From the NCBI RefSeq assembly GCF_030697375.1, contig NZ_JAUYQD010000018.1:124001-188000 (forward strand): DNA of 64,000 nucleotides, written 5' to 3'. The position numbers and the translations under genes were made by a program. Of the stretch, positions 1-7,953 are shown piece by piece (the first letter of the stretch is position 1; the number at the start of each line of letters is the position of its first letter). Under the pieces are notes generated by a model, which worked only from the letters and a program-made list of their open reading frames with translations, did not search any database and was not told where the DNA came from. This DNA comes from Rhodoferax sp. GTDB taxonomy: Bacteria > Pseudomonadota > Gammaproteobacteria > Burkholderiales > Burkholderiaceae_C.

Positions 1-1429
1 CGTCGCCCTGAACCAAAACACCCTGGACTCGGTGGCGGCGCAGATTGCGGTGCTGGACCCGAACGGTCGGGTGGTGGCGGTCAACCAGCCGTGGCAACAA
101 TTTGCCGCCAAGGCCTGCGCCACCGGTGGAGACGCCATCACCGTCGGGGCGGACTACCTGGCACTGGTTCAGGATTGCCAAGAGACCCATGAGGACATCA
201 ACCCACAGGGGCTGCACAAAGGCATCCAGGCGGTGTTGGACGGCACCGAACCCGCCTACACCGTGGAATACCCGGTGCAGGCGCACCAGCAACTCCACTG
301 GTTTTACATGGGTGTGACACCCTTGGGGCCGGACCGGCAAGGGGTGGTGATTTCCCGCTCCGACACCACCGAACGCAAGTTGGCAGGGGAGCTGCTGCGC
401 AAATTGTCGCGTGTGGCAGAGCAGGCGCCGTTGTCGATCATGATTACCGACCTGCAAGGCAGCATTGAATACACCAACCCCTATTTCACGGACAAAACGG
501 GATACAGCGCACACGAAGTGCTGGGTCAAAATCCCCGCTTCCTCAAATCTGGACTGACCCCACCCGAGGTGTACCACGGTTTGTGGCATGCCCTTGAAGC
601 GCAGCGCGTCTGGCGTGGCGAGTTGCACAACCGCACCAAGAATGGCGACCTCTTTGTAGAGCGGGCAGTGATTGCACCGGTGCTCAATCCGGCCGGGCAG
701 GTGACCCACTTTGTCGCGCTCAAGGAAGACGTCACCGAGGACAAAAAGCGGGAGCAAACCCGCTTGAGCCTGTCGGTTCGCATCGAAGAACTGTCGCGCC
801 GGCTGGTGCGCGCGCAAGAGGACATCCGCCTGCGCTTTTCACAGGAGTTGCATGACCGCACCAGCCCCAATCTGGCGGCCCTACGCATCAACCTGGACAT
901 CATCGCCCACACCCCGCTGCAAGCCCCCAATACCCAGGATTTTGCCGACCGCATCGACGACACCCGGGCCCTGATTGAAGACACCACCATGAGCATCCGC
1001 GAGATTTGCGCCGGCTTGCACCCGCCCGCCATCGAGCGCGGGGGCTTGTTGGGCGTGGTGCAAAGCTACGCCCAGCAGTTTGCCAAACGCACCGCCATCC
1101 AGGTGCATGTGAACTGCCCCCACGGTGAAATCCGTTTGCAAGCGGACTTGGAGCTGCTGCTGTTTCGGGTTGTGCAGGAGGCGCTGACCAATTGCGCCAA
1201 ACACGCCAAGGCGCGCACCGCGGAGGTACGCTTGCAGCTGGACTCGCAGCCCCTCATGCTGACCATTGCCGACGACGGCTGCGGCTTTGACCTGGATACC
1301 ATGGGCCACAGCGCGCACCGGGTCGGCCTGGGGCTGCTCAATATGCGTGAAACGGTGGAATTTGCTGGGGGCAGCTTCCGGCTGGAGTCTGCAGTGGGTT
1401 GCGGTACGCGCATTTACGTAGAAGTTTAG
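1..1429 (+). CDS. NarL-class PAS sensor histidine kinase (5' end outside window)
   Basis: Sensor kinase predicted to phosphorylate the response regulator encoded 24 bases downstream. The frame is already open at base 2, so the true start lies upstream of the window. Visible order: one PAS fold (about residues 10-110 of the visible part), a second PAS (about 125-235, with TGYSAHEVLGQNP), a HisKA_3 dimerisation segment (ELHDRTSPNLAALR, the H being the expected phospho-acceptor), then an HATPase_c domain with EALTNCAKHA, DDGCGFD and GLGLLNMRE. No membrane segment is visible here. HisKA_3 paired with a LuxR-type regulator is the NarX/NarL class. The signal is unknown; the hemerythrin and PAS genes downstream hint at oxygen or redox (inference). 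Confidence 0.9.
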   Translation, partial: VALNQNTLDSVAAQIAVLDPNGRVVAVNQPWQQFAAKACATGGDAITVGADYLALVQDCQETHEDINPQGLHKGIQAVLDGTEPAYTVEYPVQAHQQLHWFYMGVTPLGPDRQGVVISRSDTTERKLAGELLRKLSRVAEQAPLSIMITDLQGSIEYTNPYFTDKTGYSAHEVLGQNPRFLKSGLTPPEVYHGLWHALEAQRVWRGELHNRTKNGDLFVERAVIAPVLNPAGQVTHFVALKEDVTEDKKREQTRLSLSVRIEELSRRLVRAQEDIRLRFSQELHDRTSPNLAALRINLDIIAHTPLQAPNTQDFADRIDDTRALIEDTTMSIREICAGLHPPAIERGGLLGVVQSYAQQFAKRTAIQVHVNCPHGEIRLQADLELLLFRVVQEALTNCAKHAKARTAEVRLQLDSQPLMLTIADDGCGFDLDTMGHSAHRVGLGLLNMRETVEFAGGSFRLESAVGCGTRIYVEV

Positions 1430-1453
1430 AAATTATTGCAGGATGCACCGCCC

Positions 1454-2095
1454 ATGAAAGTTCGGATTCTTATCGCCGATGACCACCAGATGTTTCGGGA
1501 GGCCCTGTGCAATCTGCTGCGCACGGAGGAAGACATGGAGGTGGTCGGCCAGACCGGGGACGGTCTGGAGGTCCTCACGCTGACCCAAGCATTGGCACCC
1601 GACCTGGTCTGCATGGATATCAACATGCCGGGCCTGAACGGTATTGAAACCACACGCAAGCTGCGCATGGCCTGCCCCCAGACCAAGGTCGTGGCCCTGT
1701 CGGCCTTTGCCGACCAGCGTTATGTGCTGGACATGCTGGCTGCAGGCGCCAATGGCTATGTCACCAAGGCCGAGGCCAGTGACGAACTGCGCCGGGCCAT
1801 CCGGGCCGTGGCGCGGGGGCGCACCTACCTGTGCCCTGACGTGGCGGGCGTGGTCGCGGGTGCCGCCTCAGGGCAAACCGCCGCAGCCGACCCCGGCATC
1901 CGCTTGAGCACGCGTGAGCAACAGGTGGCGGGGCTGGTGGCACAGGGGCACACCTCGAACCAAATTGCTGACAGGCTGTGCATTGCCCCGTCTACGGTGG
2001 AGGTGCACCGGCGCAACATCATGCGCAAACTCGACCTGCACAACGTTGCAGACCTCACCCGCTACGTGCTCGGCCAGGAACACCACACCCCCTAG
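1454..2095 (+). CDS. NarL/FixJ-family response regulator
   Basis: DNA-binding response regulator, partner of the kinase just upstream. The receiver domain (residues 1-120) has the acidic pair in LIADDHQMF, the phospho-acceptor Asp in CMDINMPGLNG and the conserved Lys in YVTKAEAS. The C-terminal LuxR-type helix-turn-helix is LSTREQQVAGLVAQG followed by APSTVEVHRRNIMRKL. I chose the ATG at 1454 because the receiver fold begins there (MKVRILIADDH); a TTG at 1436 would add six residues. GCAGGA at 1439-1444 can serve as ribosome site. A 22-base inverted repeat sits shortly after the gene, before the hemerythrin gene. Confidence 0.93.
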   Translation: MKVRILIADDHQMFREALCNLLRTEEDMEVVGQTGDGLEVLTLTQALAPDLVCMDINMPGLNGIETTRKLRMACPQTKVVALSAFADQRYVLDMLAAGANGYVTKAEASDELRRAIRAVARGRTYLCPDVAGVVAGAASGQTAAADPGIRLSTREQQVAGLVAQGHTSNQIADRLCIAPSTVEVHRRNIMRKLDLHNVADLTRYVLGQEHHTP

Positions 2096-2116
2096 TCCGC
2101 CGCCACGTTCCTGCGG

Positions 2117-2138
2117 CACTACCGGTTTTACGGTAGTG
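2117..2138. promoter_or_regulatory. Inverted repeat between response regulator and hemerythrin gene
   Basis: CACTACCG and CGGTAGTG form a perfect 8-bp inverted repeat around the 6-base spacer GTTTTA. No T-run follows, so a simple intrinsic terminator is less likely than a protein-binding site or transcript hairpin. Its place 93 bases before the hemerythrin start makes autoregulation or regulation by the adjacent LuxR-type regulator possible (inference). Confidence 0.45.
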
Positions 2139-2230
2139 AGAAATACCCGGCGCAGAGTATTCCCTGGCGCGGCCTTTCCTTTTACCGTTGCAGACATGCC
2201 GCTTTGCGACGCACCACGAGAAAATTCACC

Positions 2231-2656
2231 GTGACTATCCAATGGAACAAGGAGCTTGACACCGGGGTTCGCTCCACCGATTTGCAACACCAGGAGCTGT
2301 TTGCCCTGATCAACGAACTCGCCACCCTGCACGCCACGGGTTACGACACCGAAGCCCTCAACGAAGTGTTGCCGCAGCTCAATACCTTTATCCAGTTTCA
2401 TTTCAGCGAAGAAGAAACGCTGATGCACATGCTGGTCGCCGAAGACGACTTTGAACAGCAGCACCTTGCACAGCACCGGGAGTTCACCGCCCACATTGCA
2501 AAGCTACAAAATAGCCGCACCCGGCACAATGACACCGCTATCGTCGAAGCACTGGTGCACTACCTCCGCGCATGGTTACCAGAGCACATCACCACCACAG
2601 ACCGCGAATTGGGCCAACGCCTGCTGACACAGCACTCCGCTTTTGCTGTCCATTGA
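2231..2656 (+). CDS. Bacteriohemerythrin
   Basis: Small non-heme diiron, O2-binding four-helix protein, expected in the cytoplasm. The family ligand pattern is present: WNKELDTGV, then H in STDLQHQELF, H and E in FHFSEEETLM, H in QQHLAQHREF, and H and D in WLPEHITTTDRE. The length, 141 residues, is usual. I chose the GTG at 2231 because the conserved fold begins with TIQWNKELDTG; an upstream ATG would add nine unconserved residues. It lies between a two-component pair and a double-PAS protein, so O2 sensing or delivery to that cluster is plausible (inference). Confidence 0.9.
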   Translation: MTIQWNKELDTGVRSTDLQHQELFALINELATLHATGYDTEALNEVLPQLNTFIQFHFSEEETLMHMLVAEDDFEQQHLAQHREFTAHIAKLQNSRTRHNDTAIVEALVHYLRAWLPEHITTTDRELGQRLLTQHSAFAVH

Positions 2657-2670
2657 AATCCGGGCCACCC

Positions 2671-3438
2671 ATGTCGTCGCCCGCTTTGGAAGGGGAGCTC
2701 CAAGCCGCCGCGCGTTGGCAAACGGTTTTTGACCATGCGTTCGACGCCATGGTGCAAATGGACGCCAATGGCTGCATCGTGGGCTGGAACACCCAGGCCG
2801 AGCGGTGTTTTGGATGGTTTCGGCATGAGGTCCTGGGGCGCACCTTGCATGAACTGGCACTGCCCGTGGACCGACACCAAGGACACCTGCACCGGCTGGC
2901 GCAATTCATCCAGTCGGGACAAGACCAATCAGCCCCTGCCCGCGTTGAAATCGAAGGGTTGCACCGCACCGGGCATCGCTTTCCCATGGAAATGGCGCTC
3001 TCCATGGTGCGCACCCACGAGGGCACCGAATTCCTTGCCTGGATTCGCGATGTGTCTGAACGCCATCGCACCGAAAGCGCCTTGCGCATCGCCGCCACCG
3101 CATTTCAAACGCTGGAAGGCCTGGTGGTCACCGATGCCCAACAGCGCATCCTCAAGGTCAACGACGCGTTTTCACACATTACCGGTTACGGCCCCCACGA
3201 GGCAGTAGGGAAAAAATCCGCCATTTTTCGGCCTGAACAACACGGCGATGCGGCCTACCCCAGCCTGCACAAGCGCCTGCTCATCGACCGCTTTTGGCAA
3301 GGTGAAGTGTGGGATCGCCGCAAAAACGGCGACCGTTACCCCGTATGGCTTCGGGTGACAGCGGTGGTAGACAGGCACAAGCAAGTCAGCCACTACGTGG
3401 CAGCCTTTGTGGACACCACCCAGCGCCATACGCCCTGA
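2671..3438 (+). CDS. Double-PAS protein without an output domain
   Basis: A 255-residue protein made of two PAS folds: about residues 15-130 (FDAMVQMDANGCIVGWN) and 140-255 (LVVTDAQQRILKVNDAF, then TGYGPHEAVGKK). PAS domains bind small ligands, heme or flavin and mediate signalling. No kinase, GGDEF, EAL or HTH domain follows and the gene simply ends after the second PAS, so it may modulate the neighbouring kinase by protein contact (inference). The ATG at 2671 is used because it begins 14 bases after the hemerythrin stop; the frame is open further upstream but would overlap that gene. Confidence 0.8.
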   Translation: MSSPALEGELQAAARWQTVFDHAFDAMVQMDANGCIVGWNTQAERCFGWFRHEVLGRTLHELALPVDRHQGHLHRLAQFIQSGQDQSAPARVEIEGLHRTGHRFPMEMALSMVRTHEGTEFLAWIRDVSERHRTESALRIAATAFQTLEGLVVTDAQQRILKVNDAFSHITGYGPHEAVGKKSAIFRPEQHGDAAYPSLHKRLLIDRFWQGEVWDRRKNGDRYPVWLRVTAVVDRHKQVSHYVAAFVDTTQRHTP

Positions 3439-3461
3439 GGCCGCAGCAATTGCTACTCTTT

Positions 3462-4679
3462 TTATAGCACCTCACGCAGAGTTATCAAGGGCCAGCGGTC
3501 TTTTTTCCATAAATTTTCTGTAGCCTGCGTGTGCGGCAACAAGAGGTTGCTGATCAGGGGCTCCAGCACGGTGTGCTGGGGGTCGGCCAACAAAACATAC
3601 CGGGCCTCCTGCCCCTCACTACTGGGTTCCGTGAGCTGGCCAATCCAGTCCAGCGCTACCAGGGCCTCCAGCACTGGCTCCAGCCGCAGGGCATCCACCT
3701 GCAATGCGATGCACAGTTGTGATGGCGTCAGCCCCTTGGCGGCGTGTTGGCGCACTGCATCCAACTGCTGCAGCACCTCCAGCGCCAGCTGAAACTGCCA
3801 ACCCGGCCCGGAGCGGCGCCGGGGCACTCCCGCCAGCAGGGCGGGCACATACGCCGTCAGCGTGGCACCCAGCAGCACAATGGTCCAGGCCACATAAATC
3901 CACACCAGCAAAATCGGCACCGTGGCAAAAGCGCCATACACCACCGAATAGGTCGGCACCTTGCTCAGGTACAGCGCCAAAACCTTCTTGGCCAGCTCCA
4001 TGCCCGCCGACACAAACAAGCCCCCCATCCAGGCATGGCCCCAGCGCACATAGGTGTTGGGCACGTAGCGAAACATGGCCGCCATGCCACCCGCCACCAG
4101 CACAAACTGCAAAACGTCCAGCAGCAGCCCGATGCCACCGGGCATGGCACCCACCAGCCCCTTGGAGGTGGATACGGCGTACGAGGTAATGCTCAAACTC
4201 ACCGCCAGCAGCAAAGGCCCCAGGGTCATGGCGGTCCAATACACCAACACCCGCTGCGCAAAAGGCCGGTGGGTGCGCACCCGCCAGATGCTGTTGAGCG
4301 TGCGGTCAATGGTAAAAATCAGGGCCAGCGCCGTGCCCAACAGCACTGCCACCCCCACCGCGCCCAGCTTGCTGGCCTGCCCGGCAAATTGGCTGAGGTA
4401 ACCCAGTACTTGGCGTGCAATGTTGTCGGGCACCAGGCTCTCGATCAGCCACTTCTGCAGCACCACCTGGAACTTGGCAAACATCGGAAACGCCGTGAAC
4501 ACGGCCAGTGCCACCGTGATGAAGGGCACCAAGGCAATGGTGGTGGTGAAGGTGAGGCTGCTGGCGGTCAGGCCCAGGCGGTCTTCGCGGAAGCGTTCCC
4601 GCAGTGTCTGGGCTGCATGGAGCCAGGGTACACGGGCCACATCCTGCAGCCAAAGTCGGAAACGTTGTAACAATTGCAT
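3462..4679 (-). CDS. yihY: YihY-family inner-membrane protein
   Basis: Integral inner-membrane protein of the YihY family (once called ribonuclease BN, a name not supported by later work). About six hydrophobic helices occupy residues 40-290, including SSLTFTTTIALVPFITVA near the start and the family segment IDRTLNSIWRV. The soluble C-terminal 110 residues (LTPSQLCIALQVDALRLEP) look winged-helix-like. It ends convergently with the PAS gene. Its start is four bases from the left prophage attachment core, so before phage insertion it would have been divergent from the DUF2069 gene now at 45655. Confidence 0.88.
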   Translation of the reverse strand: MQLLQRFRLWLQDVARVPWLHAAQTLRERFREDRLGLTASSLTFTTTIALVPFITVALAVFTAFPMFAKFQVVLQKWLIESLVPDNIARQVLGYLSQFAGQASKLGAVGVAVLLGTALALIFTIDRTLNSIWRVRTHRPFAQRVLVYWTAMTLGPLLLAVSLSITSYAVSTSKGLVGAMPGGIGLLLDVLQFVLVAGGMAAMFRYVPNTYVRWGHAWMGGLFVSAGMELAKKVLALYLSKVPTYSVVYGAFATVPILLVWIYVAWTIVLLGATLTAYVPALLAGVPRRRSGPGWQFQLALEVLQQLDAVRQHAAKGLTPSQLCIALQVDALRLEPVLEALVALDWIGQLTEPSSEGQEARYVLLADPQHTVLEPLISNLLLPHTQATENLWKKDRWPLITLREVL

Positions 4680-4682
4680 GCC

Positions 4683-4700
4683 GCTATGATGCCACCGACA
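4683..4700 (+). other. attL core
   Basis: GCTATGATGCCACCGACA, identical to the copy at 45638-45655. It sits immediately upstream of yihY and 115 bases before the integrase start, as expected for a left prophage junction. It is not in a tRNA gene. The core overlaps an inverted repeat, CCACCGA (4693-4699) with TCGGTGG (4711-4717). Confidence 0.9.
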
Positions 4701-4815
4701 GGCCTATATCGGTGGTTTTCTCTGTGTTTTCTGGTATTTCGCGTACTATTCTCTCCCTGTGAGGATTAGCGAATGTGGTTCGCTGCCCGCACAAATTGCG
4801 AACACGGGAGCGAAC

Positions 4816-5754
4816 ATGGCCTATATCGGGAAATTCAGGGATGGATGGCGGGCGCAGATACAACGGGACGGCGTACGCGCCAGCAAGACCTTTAAAACCA
4901 AGCGGCTGGCCCAGGCTTGGGTGGTGGAGCAGGAAGCCAAGGAAACGCTTGCCAAGGCATACACCCTGCGTGATGCGGTCACAAAGTACCTTGAAACGGT
5001 CAGCGTGCATAAGCGGGATGCGGTGGATTGGGAGCGAAGGCGGTTTGATGCGCTGATAGAGCATTTTGGCGAGGTGCCATTAGACAGCATAACCAGTGAA
5101 TCCATAGGGGAATGGCGCACCGGGCGGCTGAATGATGTTTCAGGATCCACCATCCTGCGCGAGTCCGGCCTGTACCGCAATCTATTCAAAGTCGCACAGA
5201 AGGAATGGCGGTGGCTCACGGTCAACCCCTACGACGGCGTAAGGCTTCCCAAGGCCAACGCACCACGGGTGCAGGTATGGCGCTGGCAGCAGATCAAGCG
5301 TGTGCTGCGCGGTGGGCAGCGGGTAGGAGGCAAGACACTGGAAGTCACCCAGGCGTTCCATATCGCACTGCGCACGGGCATGCGTCTCAAAGAGGCCATC
5401 ATGGCGCCTGAATACTTTGACCGCAATCGCCGGGTGGTCGATCTGCCACACACCAAGACAGCACCCAAGGGGGAAACCGTACCCCTGACAAAACAGGGAT
5501 ACCGGGTGATGTGCTCCACGCCGCCCCGGTTTGAGGTGTCGGAGAGCCGCGCATCCATGCTGTTTTGCCTGTTGTGTGACAACTTGCTTATCAGTGATCT
5601 GCAGTTCAGAGATGCCAGGGCCACGGCGCTGACGCTGATGGCCAGGCGCATGGATGTGCTTACGTTGGCCCGGATCAGCCGCCACAAGGATTTGCGCTTG
5701 CTGATCAGCACGTACTACCGGGAAACCCCGGAGGACATTTCCCGCAGGCTGTAG
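4816..5754 (+). CDS. Phage tyrosine integrase
   Basis: Site-specific recombinase that integrates and excises the prophage at the flanking 18-bp repeats. The 312 residues comprise an N-terminal arm-binding segment (MAYIGKFRDGWRAQI), a core-binding helical domain and a C-terminal catalytic domain: first Arg in ALRTGMRLKEAI, second box in FRDARATALTL (Arg where His or Lys is usual), His in SRHKDLR and nucleophilic Tyr in ISTYYRET. The ATG at 4816 has GGAG five bases upstream and matches the usual N-terminus; an upstream alternative at 4759 has no such support. It ends directly against the oppositely directed lysozyme gene. Confidence 0.95.
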   Translation: MAYIGKFRDGWRAQIQRDGVRASKTFKTKRLAQAWVVEQEAKETLAKAYTLRDAVTKYLETVSVHKRDAVDWERRRFDALIEHFGEVPLDSITSESIGEWRTGRLNDVSGSTILRESGLYRNLFKVAQKEWRWLTVNPYDGVRLPKANAPRVQVWRWQQIKRVLRGGQRVGGKTLEVTQAFHIALRTGMRLKEAIMAPEYFDRNRRVVDLPHTKTAPKGETVPLTKQGYRVMCSTPPRFEVSESRASMLFCLLCDNLLISDLQFRDARATALTLMARRMDVLTLARISRHKDLRLLISTYYRETPEDISRRL

Positions 5755-6210
5755 CTACGGGATCAGCAACACCTCAGCCTCCCGCCGAACCACCAAGCCG
5801 CGCAACACCCTACCGCCGCCGCGCACCCACTTGCGCAGCTCGGCGGGCACGTCATCCCAGCGGCCATCATTCACCCGGCGGCGCAGGGTTGACGCCTTGA
5901 GCTGTCCGGCGCCGAGGTTGAACGTGAAGTCAATCAACGCAGCCAATCTGTTGGGGTTGTCCACCCCGGGACAAAGCCGCATGACTGACGGCAAAAATCG
6001 GGTGCGCACCATCCATAAAAGCAAGGTCTCGGCCCGCTCTCGGGTGATGGGCGCATCGCGCAAGGTCACCCGCGTGCCGTCCTCGTAAAAAGTAGCACCA
6101 TAGCCAATCGTGGGCACGCCCGCCGGACACAGGTAGGGTGAGAGGTACAAGCCCTCAAACCTGCGCGCCAGGGCGGCGGCGACAGCCACAGCACTGGAGA
6201 TGGCTGCCAT
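5755..6210 (-). CDS. Phage endolysin, GH24 (T4-type) lysozyme
   Basis: Muramidase that cleaves peptidoglycan at the end of the lytic cycle. The family signature is clear: ARRFEGLYLSPYLCPAGVP with the catalytic Glu in FEG, then TIGYGATF, and later LIDFTFNLGAGQLKASTLRRRVN. The length, 151 residues, is normal. The alanine-rich hydrophobic N-terminus (AAISSAVAVAAALA) could act as a signal-arrest-type segment (inference). The ATG at 6210 overlaps the stop of the holin-like gene (TGATG), indicating translational coupling. Last gene of the leftward late operon. Confidence 0.93.
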   Translation of the reverse strand: MAAISSAVAVAAALARRFEGLYLSPYLCPAGVPTIGYGATFYEDGTRVTLRDAPITRERAETLLLWMVRTRFLPSVMRLCPGVDNPNRLAALIDFTFNLGAGQLKASTLRRRVNDGRWDDVPAELRKWVRGGGRVLRGLVVRREAEVLLIP

Positions 6211-6674
6211 CACTTGCCCCGCTTCATCAAATTGCGGTCCGCCAGGTAGATCCCCAGCGCCGCACTGGCCACAGCTACGGTGTTGTCACTCAGCACCATG
6301 GCGCCGAATTCTCCCAGTGTCATCATCGCAATAGCCCACGTCGCAACGCCCGGGCGGATGGTTGCGTTCCAGGCGTCCACCCAGGCAATGCCGACCGTTT
6401 TTGTCGTGCCCTTCACCGCCTCCAGCCACCCTTCGGCCTCCAGCGTACCAATGGCAGCCTCAGCCTGCACTTGGATTGTCTTGACCCCCAGTTCGGCCTG
6501 CACGCGGATGGCCTCCATGTTGCGCCCGTGCTGGGCTGCGTCCAGTTCGGCCTGCACACGCATGCGCTCCACTTCGTGCTGATGGTCTTGTTTCTTGTTG
6601 AGCCAGGATGACAGCTCGCCCCAGATCATCCGAAACACCGAGCCGCCCAGAAATGAAAATAATGTTGTAAACAT
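6210..6674 (-). CDS. Holin-like membrane protein with coiled coil
   Basis: Putative lysis protein of 154 residues. It starts with a hydrophobic segment (MFTTLFSFLGGSVFRMI), continues with a charged helical stretch repeating VQAEL (VERMRVQAELDAA, AIRVQAELGV) that should form a coiled coil, then hydrophobic helices (GVATWAIAMMTL, TVAVASAALGIYLA) and a basic tail. This layout, directly before the lysozyme, suits a holin. The start at 6674 is the ATG after the preceding gene; an upstream extension would run through that gene. No named family is certain. Confidence 0.6.
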   Translation of the reverse strand: MFTTLFSFLGGSVFRMIWGELSSWLNKKQDHQHEVERMRVQAELDAAQHGRNMEAIRVQAELGVKTIQVQAEAAIGTLEAEGWLEAVKGTTKTVGIAWVDAWNATIRPGVATWAIAMMTLGEFGAMVLSDNTVAVASAALGIYLADRNLMKRGK

Positions 6675-6678
6675 GGGG

Positions 6679-7068
6679 CTACCCTCCAAAATCGTGTTTT
6701 GCATCCTTGAACAACTCGCCCAGGTCTTTCCCCCGACGACGCTCAAGCCAGGTGAATGCAGACCGCACAACTGCCCAGGCCGGAAGCCCGGAGGCGAACA
6801 CCAAGCCCAGCACCGCCACAAGGCCTACCGGCGTATCCATCCACGCCTGCAGCCCAAAATAGGAAATCAGCCACGCGCCCCCGCACACTGAGCCCACCAC
6901 CGTGGAGATCAGCCCCACCGCCCACTCCCGAGCGCTGCGCGGTTGTGTCATCAGCATGACGACGATGGCCGCCAGCCCAGCACCGCCAGCAGCCATGCCT
7001 GCAGCGCCCCCCATAGCTTTGAAGAGCGCAAATCCAGCGGCGCCGGATGAAGATGTTGGCTCAGGCAT
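6679..7068 (-). CDS. Small membrane protein in lysis cassette (holin or antiholin candidate)
   Basis: A 129-residue protein with three likely membrane helices: a Gly/Ala-rich one (AAGMAAGGAGLAAIVVMLM), one around VGLISTVVGSVCGGAWLIS, and one around LVAVLGLVFASGLPAWAVV. The C-terminus is charged (ERRRGKDLGELFKDAKHDF). The start (MPEPTSSSG) overlaps the end of the metalloprotease-like gene by eight bases. Position and topology suggest a second holin or an antiholin, but no diagnostic motif is present. Confidence 0.55.
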   Translation of the reverse strand: MPEPTSSSGAAGFALFKAMGGAAGMAAGGAGLAAIVVMLMTQPRSAREWAVGLISTVVGSVCGGAWLISYFGLQAWMDTPVGLVAVLGLVFASGLPAWAVVRSAFTWLERRRGKDLGELFKDAKHDFGG

Positions 7069-7528
7069 TGCTTGCCCCCCGTAGTAGCTGAGCCGCACGC
7101 GCTGGCGAAATGGCCAGGCGGTAGTTTTGGGCGAGGTACTGCGCAAACAGCTCTGTTCGGTCGTCAGGGTAATGGCGCAGTTGCTCGCGGTAGGCCTGCA
7201 CCTCGGCCCGAAGCCGGTACGCAGGCACCAGGTCATAGAGCACGCTGTGCAACCCAAACCCAAGCACCGCAATCCCCAATGGCTGCTGAATCACCAACCC
7301 AAGGGACTGCTGCACCAGGAAGATGGCCGCATAGATTGCGATCACAGCAAGCGCCGAAACCGCCCAAAACTGCATCACATGCACCAGCTCGTGCGCATGG
7401 ATGCCCGCATCGTCCCGGTATTTGGGCCGGATGCGAACGACAAACGCATTTGCAGCACCGCCCACATTCGGCGGCAGCTTGTCGGTGTAGACGGTGATGC
7501 TTAACAGCCGTGCAATGGAATCAAGCAT
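7061..7528 (-). CDS. Membrane-anchored HExxH protein
   Basis: A 155-residue protein of unknown role. It contains HAHELVHVMQFW, a zincin-type HExxH helix, followed directly by a membrane segment (ALAVIAIYAAIFLVQQ) and a second hydrophobic stretch. The downstream EVQAYREQL gives a possible glutamate third zinc ligand. Such short membrane proteins with HExxH and no large protease domain are described in some phage lysis regions. The ATG at 7528 overlaps the preceding stop (TGATG). Whether it is an active peptidase is undetermined. Confidence 0.55.
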   Translation of the reverse strand: MLDSIARLLSITVYTDKLPPNVGGAANAFVVRIRPKYRDDAGIHAHELVHVMQFWAVSALAVIAIYAAIFLVQQSLGLVIQQPLGIAVLGFGLHSVLYDLVPAYRLRAEVQAYREQLRHYPDDRTELFAQYLAQNYRLAISPARAAQLLRGASNA

Positions 7529-7953
7529 CACAACCCCAGCTGCGCTTTTTCTGCCCGCCCCCAGGCCCGGCAGTCTTCTGCGTAGGCGTTGTAGGCATCC
7601 ATTTCCAGGCTGGGCGCGGTGCGCATCAGCTTGAGCTCGTCGCTAATGCTGTAGCGCTGGGCAATGGCGTCGGTCACGCGGGCATTGATCAGTCGCACAT
7701 GCGGGCTAGCCTGTTTGATGGCATCACGCAAGTCAGCGGGCAGCGGCTGGGGCAGCACTTCGATGCTGGCGGCAATGGCTGCGGGTTGATTGGCGGGGAG
7801 CTCAAAACCATCGAGCAGCGCCACGACCGTGCGGCCGTCCACCAGGGTGGCAATTTCTTGCCCGGCCTGGGTGCCTTGGGGCGCATCAGGCAGGCGCAGC
7901 GTGTGGGTGGTAACGGAGTCGATAACTTTGCGGTAAGCGATTAAAGAGGTCAT
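7528..7953 (-). CDS. Phage protein of unknown function, downstream of DGR1 reverse transcriptase
   Basis: A 141-residue soluble protein. The start overlaps the 3' end of the reverse transcriptase gene by 68 bases in another frame. The first half (TLVDGRTVVALLDGFELPA) looks beta-rich and the C-terminal part (DAYNAYAEDCRAWGRAEKA) helical. Small proteins of this sort follow tail-tip or fibre genes in many siphophages and are sometimes fibre-assembly factors, but no family assignment can be made here. Confidence 0.6.
   Translation of the reverse strand: MTSLIAYRKVIDSVTTHTLRLPDAPQGTQAGQEIATLVDGRTVVALLDGFELPANQPAAIAASIEVLPQPLPADLRDAIKQASPHVRLINARVTDAIAQRYSISDELKLMRTAPSLEMDAYNAYAEDCRAWGRAEKAQLGL

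Noticed and set aside
2495..2525. Dispersed-repeat-like GCTACAAAATAGC inside the hemerythrin gene
   Set aside because: Only the short core is similar, the reading frame is normal and the remaining repeat blocks are absent, so chance is likely.
4683..4700. tRNA gene as the attachment site
   Set aside because: No cloverleaf or CCA-type 3' end surrounds either att copy; the site is the intergenic region before the DUF2069 gene.
4759..4815. Upstream start extending the integrase by 19 residues
   Set aside because: The ATG at 4816 has GGAG at good spacing and matches the usual integrase N-terminus; the extension has no ribosome site or similarity.
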